DNA of 12,147 nucleotides. Source: Candidatus Faecivivens stercoripullorum. GTDB lineage: Bacteria; Bacillota; Clostridia; Oscillospirales; Ruminococcaceae. The notes under the pieces are model-generated. The model was not told the origin of the DNA. It saw nothing but the letters and a program-made list of their open reading frames with translations, and made no database searches. The stretch covers positions 1-12,147 of the forward strand of contig DVLW01000240.1 in the NCBI GenBank assembly GCA_018715285.1, given 5' to 3'. Positions within the stretch are counted from its first letter, which is position 1; each line of letters starts with the position of its first letter. A program made the position numbers and the translations under genes. Positions 6,697-12,147 of this stretch are shown piece by piece.

Positions 6697-7392
6697 TTAT
6701 TTTTCCTGTACGACATACCGGTCGCCCAGCCCCTGCTGCATACGGCGGCGAATTTCGTCCATATCTTCCGGACGGATACAGCGTTTTGGGATAATAAAGA
6801 CCTTTTCCCGGCTGACGCAGACGGTAAAGCAAACCGGCAGTTCAATGACCGACACGGTTGGCGTGGAAAAGCGGACGAGGTATTTTCCACTGTCTTCCAG
6901 AATCAGAAAACCTACTTCGGAAATTTCCAGCCGGTAGGTCATATGATCCATTTCCACCGCCTTGACGGTATTGTTGATATGGCGCACCGGCATATACCAG
7001 ATCATCAGGATAACCAGCAGGCACAAACCTCCCAGCACCATACCGATGGTATAATCCGGCTTTTTGATGACTGCCTGAAAATAAAGTACCGTCAGTACTG
7101 CCAAAACCGCAGTATAAATCAGATTTTTGCGGAAAGAAACCTTTCGCTGAAAGGCACGCATTCCCGGAACGATTTCCTCTTTTTTCATATCGTATTCAAC
7201 CAGAATACCGGAAAGTTCCTCTTCTTCTTCCTCGGTAAGCCGGTTGGAATTAATCCAGGGATCGGATACACTGTAGCTGTCAGCCGTCAGTCCCTGATCG
7301 GTGACAAGTTTGGTCTGTCCGGAGAGATCTTCGTGAATCTCATCACGGGTTCTTGTTTCTTTGAGCGGTTCGTTTGGAGTATTGTTGTTCAA
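6697..7392 (-). CDS. Two-helix membrane protein with YcxB-like C-terminal domain
   Basis: A 231-residue protein of unknown function. It has a ~90-residue hydrophilic N-terminus with an acidic run (TEEEEEEL, 53-60), two hydrophobic segments at about 91-108 and 113-135, and a ~95-residue C-terminal domain with VFIIPKRCI (198-206), which resembles the YcxB-like family (a DUF-type membrane-associated domain). I place the start at TTG 7392: AAAGGAAG (7400-7407) sits seven bases upstream, whereas the further upstream in-frame GTG (7446) lies in the loop of a perfect inverted repeat and lacks a ribosome binding site. It lies between gyrB (36 bases of non-overlap plus the repeat) and gyrA (106 bases) and is presumably co-transcribed. 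The family call is moderate, and no function should be inferred beyond membrane location. Confidence 0.7.
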   Translation of the reverse strand: MNNNTPNEPLKETRTRDEIHEDLSGQTKLVTDQGLTADSYSVSDPWINSNRLTEEEEEELSGILVEYDMKKEEIVPGMRAFQRKVSFRKNLIYTAVLAVLTVLYFQAVIKKPDYTIGMVLGGLCLLVILMIWYMPVRHINNTVKAVEMDHMTYRLEISEVGFLILEDSGKYLVRFSTPTVSVIELPVCFTVCVSREKVFIIPKRCIRPEDMDEIRRRMQQGLGDRYVVQEK

Positions 7393-7399
7393 AAGTGCA

Positions 7400-7407
7400 C
7401 TTCCTTT
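7400..7407 (-). promoter_or_regulatory. Ribosome binding site deciding a TTG start
   Basis: AAAGGAAG on the minus strand, seven bases before TTG at 7390-7392. No comparable site precedes the GTG at 7446 or the in-frame ATG at 7422, so this site supports the shorter reading frame for the YcxB-like protein. Confidence 0.65.
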
Positions 7408-7428
7408 AACGAAATTGAACATTATTAG

Positions 7429-7463
7429 TTTCGAATTGTCTTTCACTGAAAGACAATTCGAAA
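7429..7463. repeat. Perfect 16-bp inverted repeat between gyrB and the YcxB-like gene
   Basis: Two perfect 16-base arms (7429-7444 and 7448-7463) flank the 3-base spacer ACT. Each arm contains TTCGAA. The repeat lies 8 bases after the gyrB stop codon. There is no U-run after the stem on either strand, so it is not a standard intrinsic terminator. A third partial arm, TCTTTCA at 7464-7470, can pair with TGAAAGA at 7447-7453 and competes with the main stem. It could be a processing site, an operator or an attenuation-like switch. Confidence 0.9.
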
Positions 7464-7470
7464 TCTTTCA

Positions 7471-9438
7471 TCAGACGTCCAGATTGCGTACATTACGCGC
7501 GTTTCTTTCGATAAATTCACGACGCGGTTCAACCTTATCGCCCATCAGCATGGTAATCGTTTCATCTGCCTGAGCAGCGTCACTGAGTTCCACCTTGACA
7601 ATCGTCCGGTTGTTGGGGTCCATCGTCGTTTCCCACAGCTGAATCGGGTCCATCTCACCAAGACCTTTGTACCGCTGGATATCGACTTTATATTTGCCGT
7701 CTTCCGACATCTCTTTCAGATGCTGGTCCCGCTCCTCATCCGAAAAGGCATAACTGAGTTTTTTGCCTCTCGTCAGACGGTAAAGCGGCGGCTGAGCAAA
7801 ATAAATGTGCCCTTCTTCAATCAGCGGACGCATAAACCGGAAAAAGAAGGTTAAAAGAAGCATACGGATATGAGAACCATCGACGTCGGCATCGGCCATG
7901 ATGATAACCTTGCCGTAACGCAGTTTGGACAGATCCAGATCATCACCAATTCCGCATCCGAGTGCGGTTACAACCGGCATCAGCTTTTCATTGCCGTAAA
8001 CACGCTCCAGTCTTGCCTTTTCAACGTTAAGCATCTTGCCCCAAAGCGGCAGAATTGCCTGAAAACGACGGTCTCTGCCTTCCTTTGCCGAACCACCTGC
8101 CGAGTCACCCTCGACGATGTAAATTTCGGTAACAGTATTATCCTTCGAAGTACAGTCAGCCAGTTTTCCGGGAAGTCCGCCCGATTCCAGAACCGATTTG
8201 CGGCGGGTCAGTTCCCTTGCTCTCTTTGCAGCCTCGCGTGCACGCTGAGCAGAAAGCGCTTTATCAAAAATAGCTTTAGCTGTAGCAGGATTTTCCTCAA
8301 AGTAGGTGGACAATCCTTCGTATACCAGTTTGGTCACCAGACCGCGCACCTCGGTATTACCCAGTTTTGTCTTCGTCTGGCCTTCAAACTCACATTCCGG
8401 CAGTTTGACACTGACAATTGCGGTCAAACCTTCGCGGACGTCATCACCTGTCAGATTCTGATCGCCGTCTTTAATCAGCTTTTTCGCTTTTCCGTAGTCA
8501 TTGAAAACACGGGTCAGAGCTGTTTTAAAGCCTTCTTCATGGGTGCCGCCGTCCATGGTATGGACATTGTTGGCAAACGACTTGATAACTTCATAGTAAG
8601 AATCGTTATACTGCATCGCCACTTCAGCAATCATATCATCTTCCTTGCGGATCAGATGGATAGGCGGTTCATGCAGTGCCGTCTTGGACTTGTTGAGGTG
8701 GGTGACAAAAGAGGAGATACCACCCTCATATTTCATGTCATCCTGACGGATATGTTCCTTATCATCCGGCCCGGATGCCTCCCGCAGATCGGTCAGCACA
8801 ATCCGCACACCCGCATTCAGAAATGCCTGTTCCCGCAAATCGGTCAGCAAGGTTTCATAATCATACGTGGTGTCGGGGAAAATAGCCGGGTCCGGCTGGA
8901 ATACGACACAGGTACCTGTCGGTTCACCTTCTGCAAGATCACCGATAATTTTCAGCGGCTCATCATATTTACCGCCATTATGGAAATGCTGATAATAGAT
9001 ATGACCGTTGTTGCGAATGGTCAGATCCAGCGAGCTGGACAGCGCATTGACAACCGACGCGCCGACGCCGTGCAAACCGCCCGACACCTTATATCCGCCG
9101 CCGCCAAATTTACCGCCTGCATGCAGGATGGTATAAACAACCGTTGCCGCCGAAATTCCTTCCTTGGGGTGCATACCGGTCGGAATACCACGGCCGTCAT
9201 CGGTGACACGAATTGCGTTGCCCGGCAGAATATCTACCGTAATCTTGTCGCAAAATCCTGCAAGTGCCTCATCAATCGCGTTGTCGACAATCTCTTTTAC
9301 CAGATGATGCAGACCCGCAAGACTGGTCGAGCCGATATACATGCCCGGACGTTTACGGACCGCTTCCAGTCCTTCCAGCACCTGTATCTGCGTTTCATCA
9401 TAATGATTTTCTGTTTTATTGATCTGTTCTTCTGACAT
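7471..9438 (-). CDS. gyrB: DNA gyrase subunit B
   Basis: GyrB (655 residues) is the ATPase subunit of gyrase. Visible motifs: GHKL ATP site with E49/N53 in KEIVDNAIDEAL, DDGRGIP (80-86), GGLHGVGASVVNALS (120-134), QTKTKL (354-359); TOPRIM residues EGDSAGG (443-449), ADADVDGSHI (515-524) and the C-terminal QRYKGLGEM. The length fits the short Gram-positive type without the Gram-negative insert. The Lys/Arg of LP-L-(K/R)-GK is Trp466 (LPLWGK). I start at ATG 9438, seven bases or fewer after a strong GGAGGAA. An upstream in-frame GTG at 9531 would add 31 residues without family similarity. The 135-base leader after remB is highly structured. Confidence 0.99.
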   Translation of the reverse strand: MSEEQINKTENHYDETQIQVLEGLEAVRKRPGMYIGSTSLAGLHHLVKEIVDNAIDEALAGFCDKITVDILPGNAIRVTDDGRGIPTGMHPKEGISAATVVYTILHAGGKFGGGGYKVSGGLHGVGASVVNALSSSLDLTIRNNGHIYYQHFHNGGKYDEPLKIIGDLAEGEPTGTCVVFQPDPAIFPDTTYDYETLLTDLREQAFLNAGVRIVLTDLREASGPDDKEHIRQDDMKYEGGISSFVTHLNKSKTALHEPPIHLIRKEDDMIAEVAMQYNDSYYEVIKSFANNVHTMDGGTHEEGFKTALTRVFNDYGKAKKLIKDGDQNLTGDDVREGLTAIVSVKLPECEFEGQTKTKLGNTEVRGLVTKLVYEGLSTYFEENPATAKAIFDKALSAQRAREAAKRARELTRRKSVLESGGLPGKLADCTSKDNTVTEIYIVEGDSAGGSAKEGRDRRFQAILPLWGKMLNVEKARLERVYGNEKLMPVVTALGCGIGDDLDLSKLRYGKVIIMADADVDGSHIRMLLLTFFFRFMRPLIEEGHIYFAQPPLYRLTRGKKLSYAFSDEERDQHLKEMSEDGKYKVDIQRYKGLGEMDPIQLWETTMDPNNRTIVKVELSDAAQADETITMLMGDKVEPRREFIERNARNVRNLDV

Positions 9439-9440
9439 AT

Positions 9441-9447
9441 TTCCTCC
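9441..9447 (-). promoter_or_regulatory. Strong ribosome binding site of gyrB
   Basis: GGAGGAA on the minus strand lies two to three bases before ATG 9438 (GGAGG-AAAT-ATG in alignment). It fixes the start and rules out the 31-residue extension from GTG 9531. Confidence 0.85.
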
Positions 9448-9451
9448 ATAC

Positions 9452-9477
9452 CGGTCTGTACCAACCGGAGCAGACCG
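9452..9477 (-). other. Hairpin abutting the gyrB ribosome binding site
   Basis: CGGTCTG (9471-9477) pairs perfectly with CAGACCG (9452-9458) around a 12-nt loop, ending four bases before GGAGG. The loop holds CTCC, complementary to the GGAG of the ribosome binding site, so a loop-to-RBS contact is conceivable. Function is inferred, not shown. Confidence 0.5.
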
Positions 9478-9525
9478 CCTGTAATTCCTGCCCTGATTTC
9501 CGGGCGCCGACATGTTGATTATCCG

Positions 9526-9580
9526 ACACACTTACCTCCCGATGGGACTAAGTGTATGGGATAACAAACGGGGTTATCCC
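9526..9580 (-). promoter_or_regulatory. Two back-to-back hairpins in the remB-gyrB junction
   Basis: Hairpin 1 (9558-9580) pairs GGGATAAC with GTTATCCC around a 7-nt loop and includes the remB stop codon. Hairpin 2 (9526-9557) starts at the next base. It pairs nine bases outside (one G-U), then has a small internal loop and a TCCC/GGGA inner stem, and it buries a GGGAGG sequence. Neither has a U-run, so termination is unlikely. The tandem arrangement suggests an RNA element controlling gyrB expression or mRNA processing. Confidence 0.55.
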
Positions 9581-9879
9581 CCATCCAGCAGGCCGCCGTT
9601 TTCGGAACGCCGACGCAGTGTCGACGCCGCAAGCTGAGAAAGATAGACAATTTCTCTTGCCGCGGATACTTTTCCAATCCTGTACCCCTTTCGCACAGGA
9701 GGCACCGATACGACAAAGGATTTCGGAATATCATCCGCAACGGTAATGACCGCGCCTTTTTGCTGACGAATCCGCAAAAATTCACGGGTAGATTTGGATA
9801 TGGATGTATTATCCAGATCAAAAATTCCGATCAGATTCTGCTCGGAAACAATCGTTTCACTGCCAATGTGCAGATACAT
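9574..9879 (-). CDS. remB: DUF370 extracellular-matrix regulator RemB (YaaB-like)
   Basis: A small 101-residue protein of the RemA/RemB family. In Bacillus subtilis these proteins activate biofilm matrix genes, and the gene sits between recF and gyrB as here. Family landmarks are the opening MYLHIGSE, IGIFDLDN (17-24), STREFL, IPKSFVV (~51-57) and the C-terminal YLSQLAASTLRRR. It is about 20 residues longer than the B. subtilis protein, mostly from an insertion before the last strand and a short tail. The start is ATG 9879, eight bases after GGGAGG (9888-9893), rather than the in-frame ATG at 9921. The stop codon lies inside a hairpin. Whether it regulates matrix genes in this organism is unknown. 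Confidence 0.93.
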   Translation of the reverse strand: MYLHIGSETIVSEQNLIGIFDLDNTSISKSTREFLRIRQQKGAVITVADDIPKSFVVSVPPVRKGYRIGKVSAAREIVYLSQLAASTLRRRSENGGLLDGG

Positions 9880-9930
9880 TCCGTAAACCTCCCATCGTTT
9901 TGCCCGCCGTATTGCCGGCATACTGATTGT

Positions 9931-11067
9931 TCAGACGCTTTCCACCGCTGTTTTATCTTTGGGTGTAACCTGCCCGCCGGAGACTTCAAAAATTTTTCCA
10001 TCTGCCAGCTGGCTTGCCCACGCAGTATCACAACAGGTAATAAACACCTGAAATCCCTGAATCCTGTTGAGCAGATAATCCTGTCTTCCAGGGTCCAGTT
10101 CACTCATGACATCATCCAACAGAATCACCGGGTTCTCACCGGTAATCCCCTTCAAAAGCATCGCTTCCCCAATTTTCAGGGCAATTGCACAGCTGCGCTG
10201 CTGTCCCTGCGAACCGTACGCACGCGCCGAAATTCCATTCACCAGAATTTCCAGATCATCCCGCTGAACGCCGACACTGGTATAATGCAGACGGATATCT
10301 TCTTCCAGATGGGAAGCAAGAGCCTTACGATAACAATCGATCAGTTCTTCTGAATAAACTGCCTCCGGCAGCCCATCCCGATAAACCGATGACTCATACT
10401 CCAGCGAAAAAGTCTCCCGGTTTCCGGTAAAACCGCCGTATACTCCCTGCGACAAAACCGAAAGTTTTTGCAGATAATCCTGCCGCAGAATAGAGACAGC
10501 CGTCCCGATTCTGGCCAGCTGCTCATCCCATACTGACAGCATCTCTCTGCCTGAACCGGTACGATGTATCTGCTTGAGCAGCGCATTGCGCTGCTCAAGC
10601 AGGCCATTATACTGGAGAATATACCGGCCATAAACCGGTTTGATCTGACTGATCGCAATATCCAGAAAATTTCGCCGGTCAGCAGGTCCATCCTTGACAA
10701 GCGACAGATCTTCCGGATGAAAAACCACACAGGTAAATTCACCGGTCAGTTCAGACGGACTGCGCAAAGTCATCCGGTTAAGCTGTAATTTGCGTTTATC
10801 TCCGCCCGAATCATAGGAAATCAGCTGTGTCCGCTCCCGGTCTGCAAACCGCATCCGAATATGAAACACTTTTGAGCCGAATCGGGTCATCTCCCGTTCC
10901 CGGGCGCCGCGAAAACTGCGGTTTCCACTGCACAGCCAGATAGCTTCCAGCAGATTGGTTTTTCCCTGTGCATTGGCGCCATAAATGATATTGACACCTT
11001 CTCCGGGTTCAATGGCTACCTGTGCAAGATTCCGAAAATCGGTAATCTCCAGTTGGGTTATCCGCAT
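9931..11067 (-). CDS. recF: DNA replication and repair protein RecF
   Basis: RecF (378 residues) is an SMC-like ATPase that acts with RecO and RecR to load RecA at gaps and stalled forks. It has the Walker A motif GANAQGKTN (30-38), the ABC-type signature YGSQGQQRS (284-292) and Walker B VILLDDVMSELD (314-325), with the internal arm region in between, at full family length. The ATG at 11067 follows AAGGAG by seven bases, and this site overlaps the end of the S4 gene (11-base gap), suggesting translational coupling. It is followed by remB after 51 bases. Codons for residues around 156-166 (LLEQRNALLKQ) form a perfect 33-bp palindrome. Confidence 0.98.
   Translation of the reverse strand: MRITQLEITDFRNLAQVAIEPGEGVNIIYGANAQGKTNLLEAIWLCSGNRSFRGAREREMTRFGSKVFHIRMRFADRERTQLISYDSGGDKRKLQLNRMTLRSPSELTGEFTCVVFHPEDLSLVKDGPADRRNFLDIAISQIKPVYGRYILQYNGLLEQRNALLKQIHRTGSGREMLSVWDEQLARIGTAVSILRQDYLQKLSVLSQGVYGGFTGNRETFSLEYESSVYRDGLPEAVYSEELIDCYRKALASHLEEDIRLHYTSVGVQRDDLEILVNGISARAYGSQGQQRSCAIALKIGEAMLLKGITGENPVILLDDVMSELDPGRQDYLLNRIQGFQVFITCCDTAWASQLADGKIFEVSGGQVTPKDKTAVESV
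10570..10602. repeat. Perfect 33-bp palindrome inside recF
   Basis: Two perfect 16-base arms (10570-10585 and 10587-10602) flank a single base T at 10586. The sequence lies wholly within recF codons for LLEQRNALLKQ. It could form a 16-bp hairpin in DNA or mRNA, or bind a dimeric protein. Similar residues are common in RecF at this place, so part of the symmetry may be coincidental. Confidence 0.9.
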
Positions 11068-11078
11068 ATACGCGCTCC

Positions 11079-11294
11079 TTAGCCCCTGACGACGATTTCC
11101 ACCCCGGAAAGGGTGATGACATCACCCGGGAAAATCTTTTTCCCGCGGCTCAGGCAGAGTTCACCATTGAGCCGCACCTCTTCGCCCAGAATCATTTCCT
11201 TTGCCTGTCCGCCGCTTTCGGCAACTCCGGCAAATTTCAGCAGTTGATCCAGACGAATCCAGAGGGTTTTCAGTTTTACATACTTAACGGTCAT
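11079..11294 (-). CDS. yaaA: S4-domain RNA-binding protein, YaaA/RlbA family
   Basis: A 71-residue protein made almost only of an S4 RNA-binding fold: IRLDQLLKFAGVAESGGQAK (13-32), EEVRLNGEL (38-46), GKKIFPGDVITL (51-62). Homologues sit between dnaN and recF in many Firmicutes and are thought to act in ribosome assembly; the precise role is uncertain. The ATG at 11294 overlaps the dnaN 3' end by 11 bases, with GAGG seven bases upstream inside dnaN, indicating translational coupling. recF follows 11 bases later. Confidence 0.92.
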   Translation of the reverse strand: MTVKYVKLKTLWIRLDQLLKFAGVAESGGQAKEMILGEEVRLNGELCLSRGKKIFPGDVITLSGVEIVVRG

Positions 11295-12147
11295 CTTTCA
11301 GCCTCATTGGCATGACGAGGAAGGTGAAGGAATCTCCTTCCAGCGGCATGATCTTAATCGGAGAGAGTGTAGACCCGAGTTCCAGCAGCACTTCATCTTC
11401 ACCGCTGGCCTTCAGGGCATCCATCATATAACGGTCATTGAATCCAATCCGGACAGGATCGCCGGTAATATTGGCCGAAATCCGGTCATCGATCTTGCCC
11501 AGACCGGTTTCGCAGGATACTTCAATACCATTGGCGTCAAAGGTGGCCTTTATAGGATTTTTGACCTTTTCGCTGATAATAATCGATGCGCGGGAAATAC
11601 TTTCCATAAAGGCACGGGTAGAAACCACAGCCGTTGTGGTTCCTTTTCCGGGAATGGCGACGGTATAATCAATAAAGTCGCCTTCCAGAAGACGGGATAC
11701 CATCGTAAATCCACAGCAGGAAAACAGAATATGACGGCTGCCGACGCCAATTGAAACCGGCAGAGAACCGTCTTCCCGTTCCGATACAAATCTTGAAGAG
11801 AGCTTAATCAACTCTGACAGCGTTTTTCCCGGAACAATAAAACGGAAATTCTCCTTGCATCCAACCTGTTCTTTACGCAGAGCCAGACGTTTTCCGTCTA
11901 CCGATACCAGATACAGTACTCCGTCCTTGCCTTCAAACAGCGTACCGGTAAGAGCTGGAAAAGCTGTGTCCTGGGATACCGCAAAAAGCGTTTCAGAAAT
12001 CATACTCCGCAGTACGGTATTTTCAATTTCAAAGCTGTGCTCAGGATCAATTTTCGGGATTTCGGGATATTCTTCAGCACTCATTCCCACAATGGTAAAT
12101 TGTGCGCTGCCGCCGGTAATCAGAGTCAGCAGTTTTTCGTCTACAGA
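11284..12147 (-). CDS. dnaN: DNA polymerase III sliding clamp (beta), 5' end outside the window
   Basis: The 3' 287 codons of dnaN. The frame is open to the window edge at 12147, so the gene continues to the right and about 80 N-terminal residues are missing. The visible part starts in clamp domain 1 (KLLTLITGGSAQFTIVGMSAEEYPEIP) and contains domains 2 and 3 entirely, ending with FLVMPMRLKDDR, the typical C-terminal strand that contacts partner proteins. Beta is the ring that tethers replicative polymerase to DNA. It overlaps the S4 gene start. By family synteny dnaA and oriC should lie further right. Confidence 0.98.
   Translation of the reverse strand, partial: SVDEKLLTLITGGSAQFTIVGMSAEEYPEIPKIDPEHSFEIENTVLRSMISETLFAVSQDTAFPALTGTLFEGKDGVLYLVSVDGKRLALRKEQVGCKENFRFIVPGKTLSELIKLSSRFVSEREDGSLPVSIGVGSRHILFSCCGFTMVSRLLEGDFIDYTVAIPGKGTTTAVVSTRAFMESISRASIIISEKVKNPIKATFDANGIEVSCETGLGKIDDRISANITGDPVRIGFNDRYMMDALKASGEDEVLLELGSTLSPIKIMPLEGDSFTFLVMPMRLKDDR

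Noticed and set aside
4746..6794. Long open frame (682 codons) on the plus strand opposite gyrA
   Set aside because: It is antisense to the strongly conserved gyrA frame, has no ribosome binding site or family motif, and its composition is what a reverse reading of conserved codons gives.
7393..7446. 18-residue N-terminal extension of the YcxB-like protein from GTG 7446
   Set aside because: The GTG lies in the loop of a perfect inverted repeat and has no ribosome binding site, whereas AAAGGAAG stands seven bases before TTG 7392.
7870..9435. Long open frame (521 codons) on the plus strand opposite gyrB
   Set aside because: It is fully antisense to gyrB, whose motifs are intact. It has no start signal and no recognisable domain.
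9439..9531. 31-residue N-terminal extension of GyrB from GTG 9531
   Set aside because: GGAGGAA directly before ATG 9438 and alignment of the usual GyrB N-terminus favour 9438. The extension has no family similarity.
1..12147. Insertion sequences, phage genes, CRISPR arrays, riboswitches of known type
   Set aside because: I saw no transposase or integrase motif, no array of spaced direct repeats and no known riboswitch core. The repeats present are local inverted repeats and the tRNA duplication.

Overview
The window reads as a chromosomal segment next to the replication origin of a Gram-positive bacterium, most likely a member of Clostridia (Oscillospirales/Ruminococcaceae type). This rests on the gene order dnaN - S4 protein - recF - remB - gyrB - gyrA, GGAGG-type ribosome binding sites, near-balanced GC with strong codon-level conservation, a short 655-residue GyrB, and encoded CCA tails on the tRNAs. 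The family-level placement is an inference from protein style, not from a search. Every supported gene lies on the minus strand, so the biological reading order runs from the right end (12147) to the left end (1). dnaA and oriC are expected just beyond position 12147.

Block 1 (12147 to about 3974) is the replication and topology cluster: the 3' part of dnaN (sliding clamp), a 71-residue S4 RNA-binding protein overlapping dnaN by 11 bp, recF (gap repair loader), remB (DUF370 regulator), gyrB, a two-helix membrane protein with a YcxB-like C-terminal domain, and gyrA, closed by a clear intrinsic terminator. The spacings inside this block are structured. The remB-gyrB gap carries three hairpins, the gyrB-YcxB gap carries a perfect 16-bp inverted repeat with a competing alternative fold, and recF contains a perfect 33-bp palindrome in its coding sequence.

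Block 2 (3865 to 520) is a three-gene unit: a membrane-anchored protein with a polysaccharide-deacetylase (NodB) fold whose metal-binding and catalytic residues are all replaced, ksgA/rsmA (16S rRNA dimethyltransferase, GTG start), and an Eis-like GNAT acetyltransferase with a C-terminal SCP2-like domain. A strong terminator follows at 520-554.

Block 3 (459 to 1) is a tRNA unit with a near-consensus promoter (TTGACA, 17 bp, TATTAT) behind an A/T-tract UP-like region: tRNA-Met(CAT), tRNA-Glu(TTC), a terminator, then a second identical tRNA-Glu(TTC). The second Glu copy appears to come from a tandem duplication. What looks like a collapsed remnant of tRNA-Met lies upstream of it.

I found no insertion sequence, phage gene, CRISPR array or obvious defence island. 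This is mostly core genome. The most unusual items are the active-site-less deacetylase-like protein, the membrane protein between gyrB and gyrA, the alanine at the GyrA quinolone position (and tryptophan at a GyrB counterpart), and the unexplained inverted repeats.
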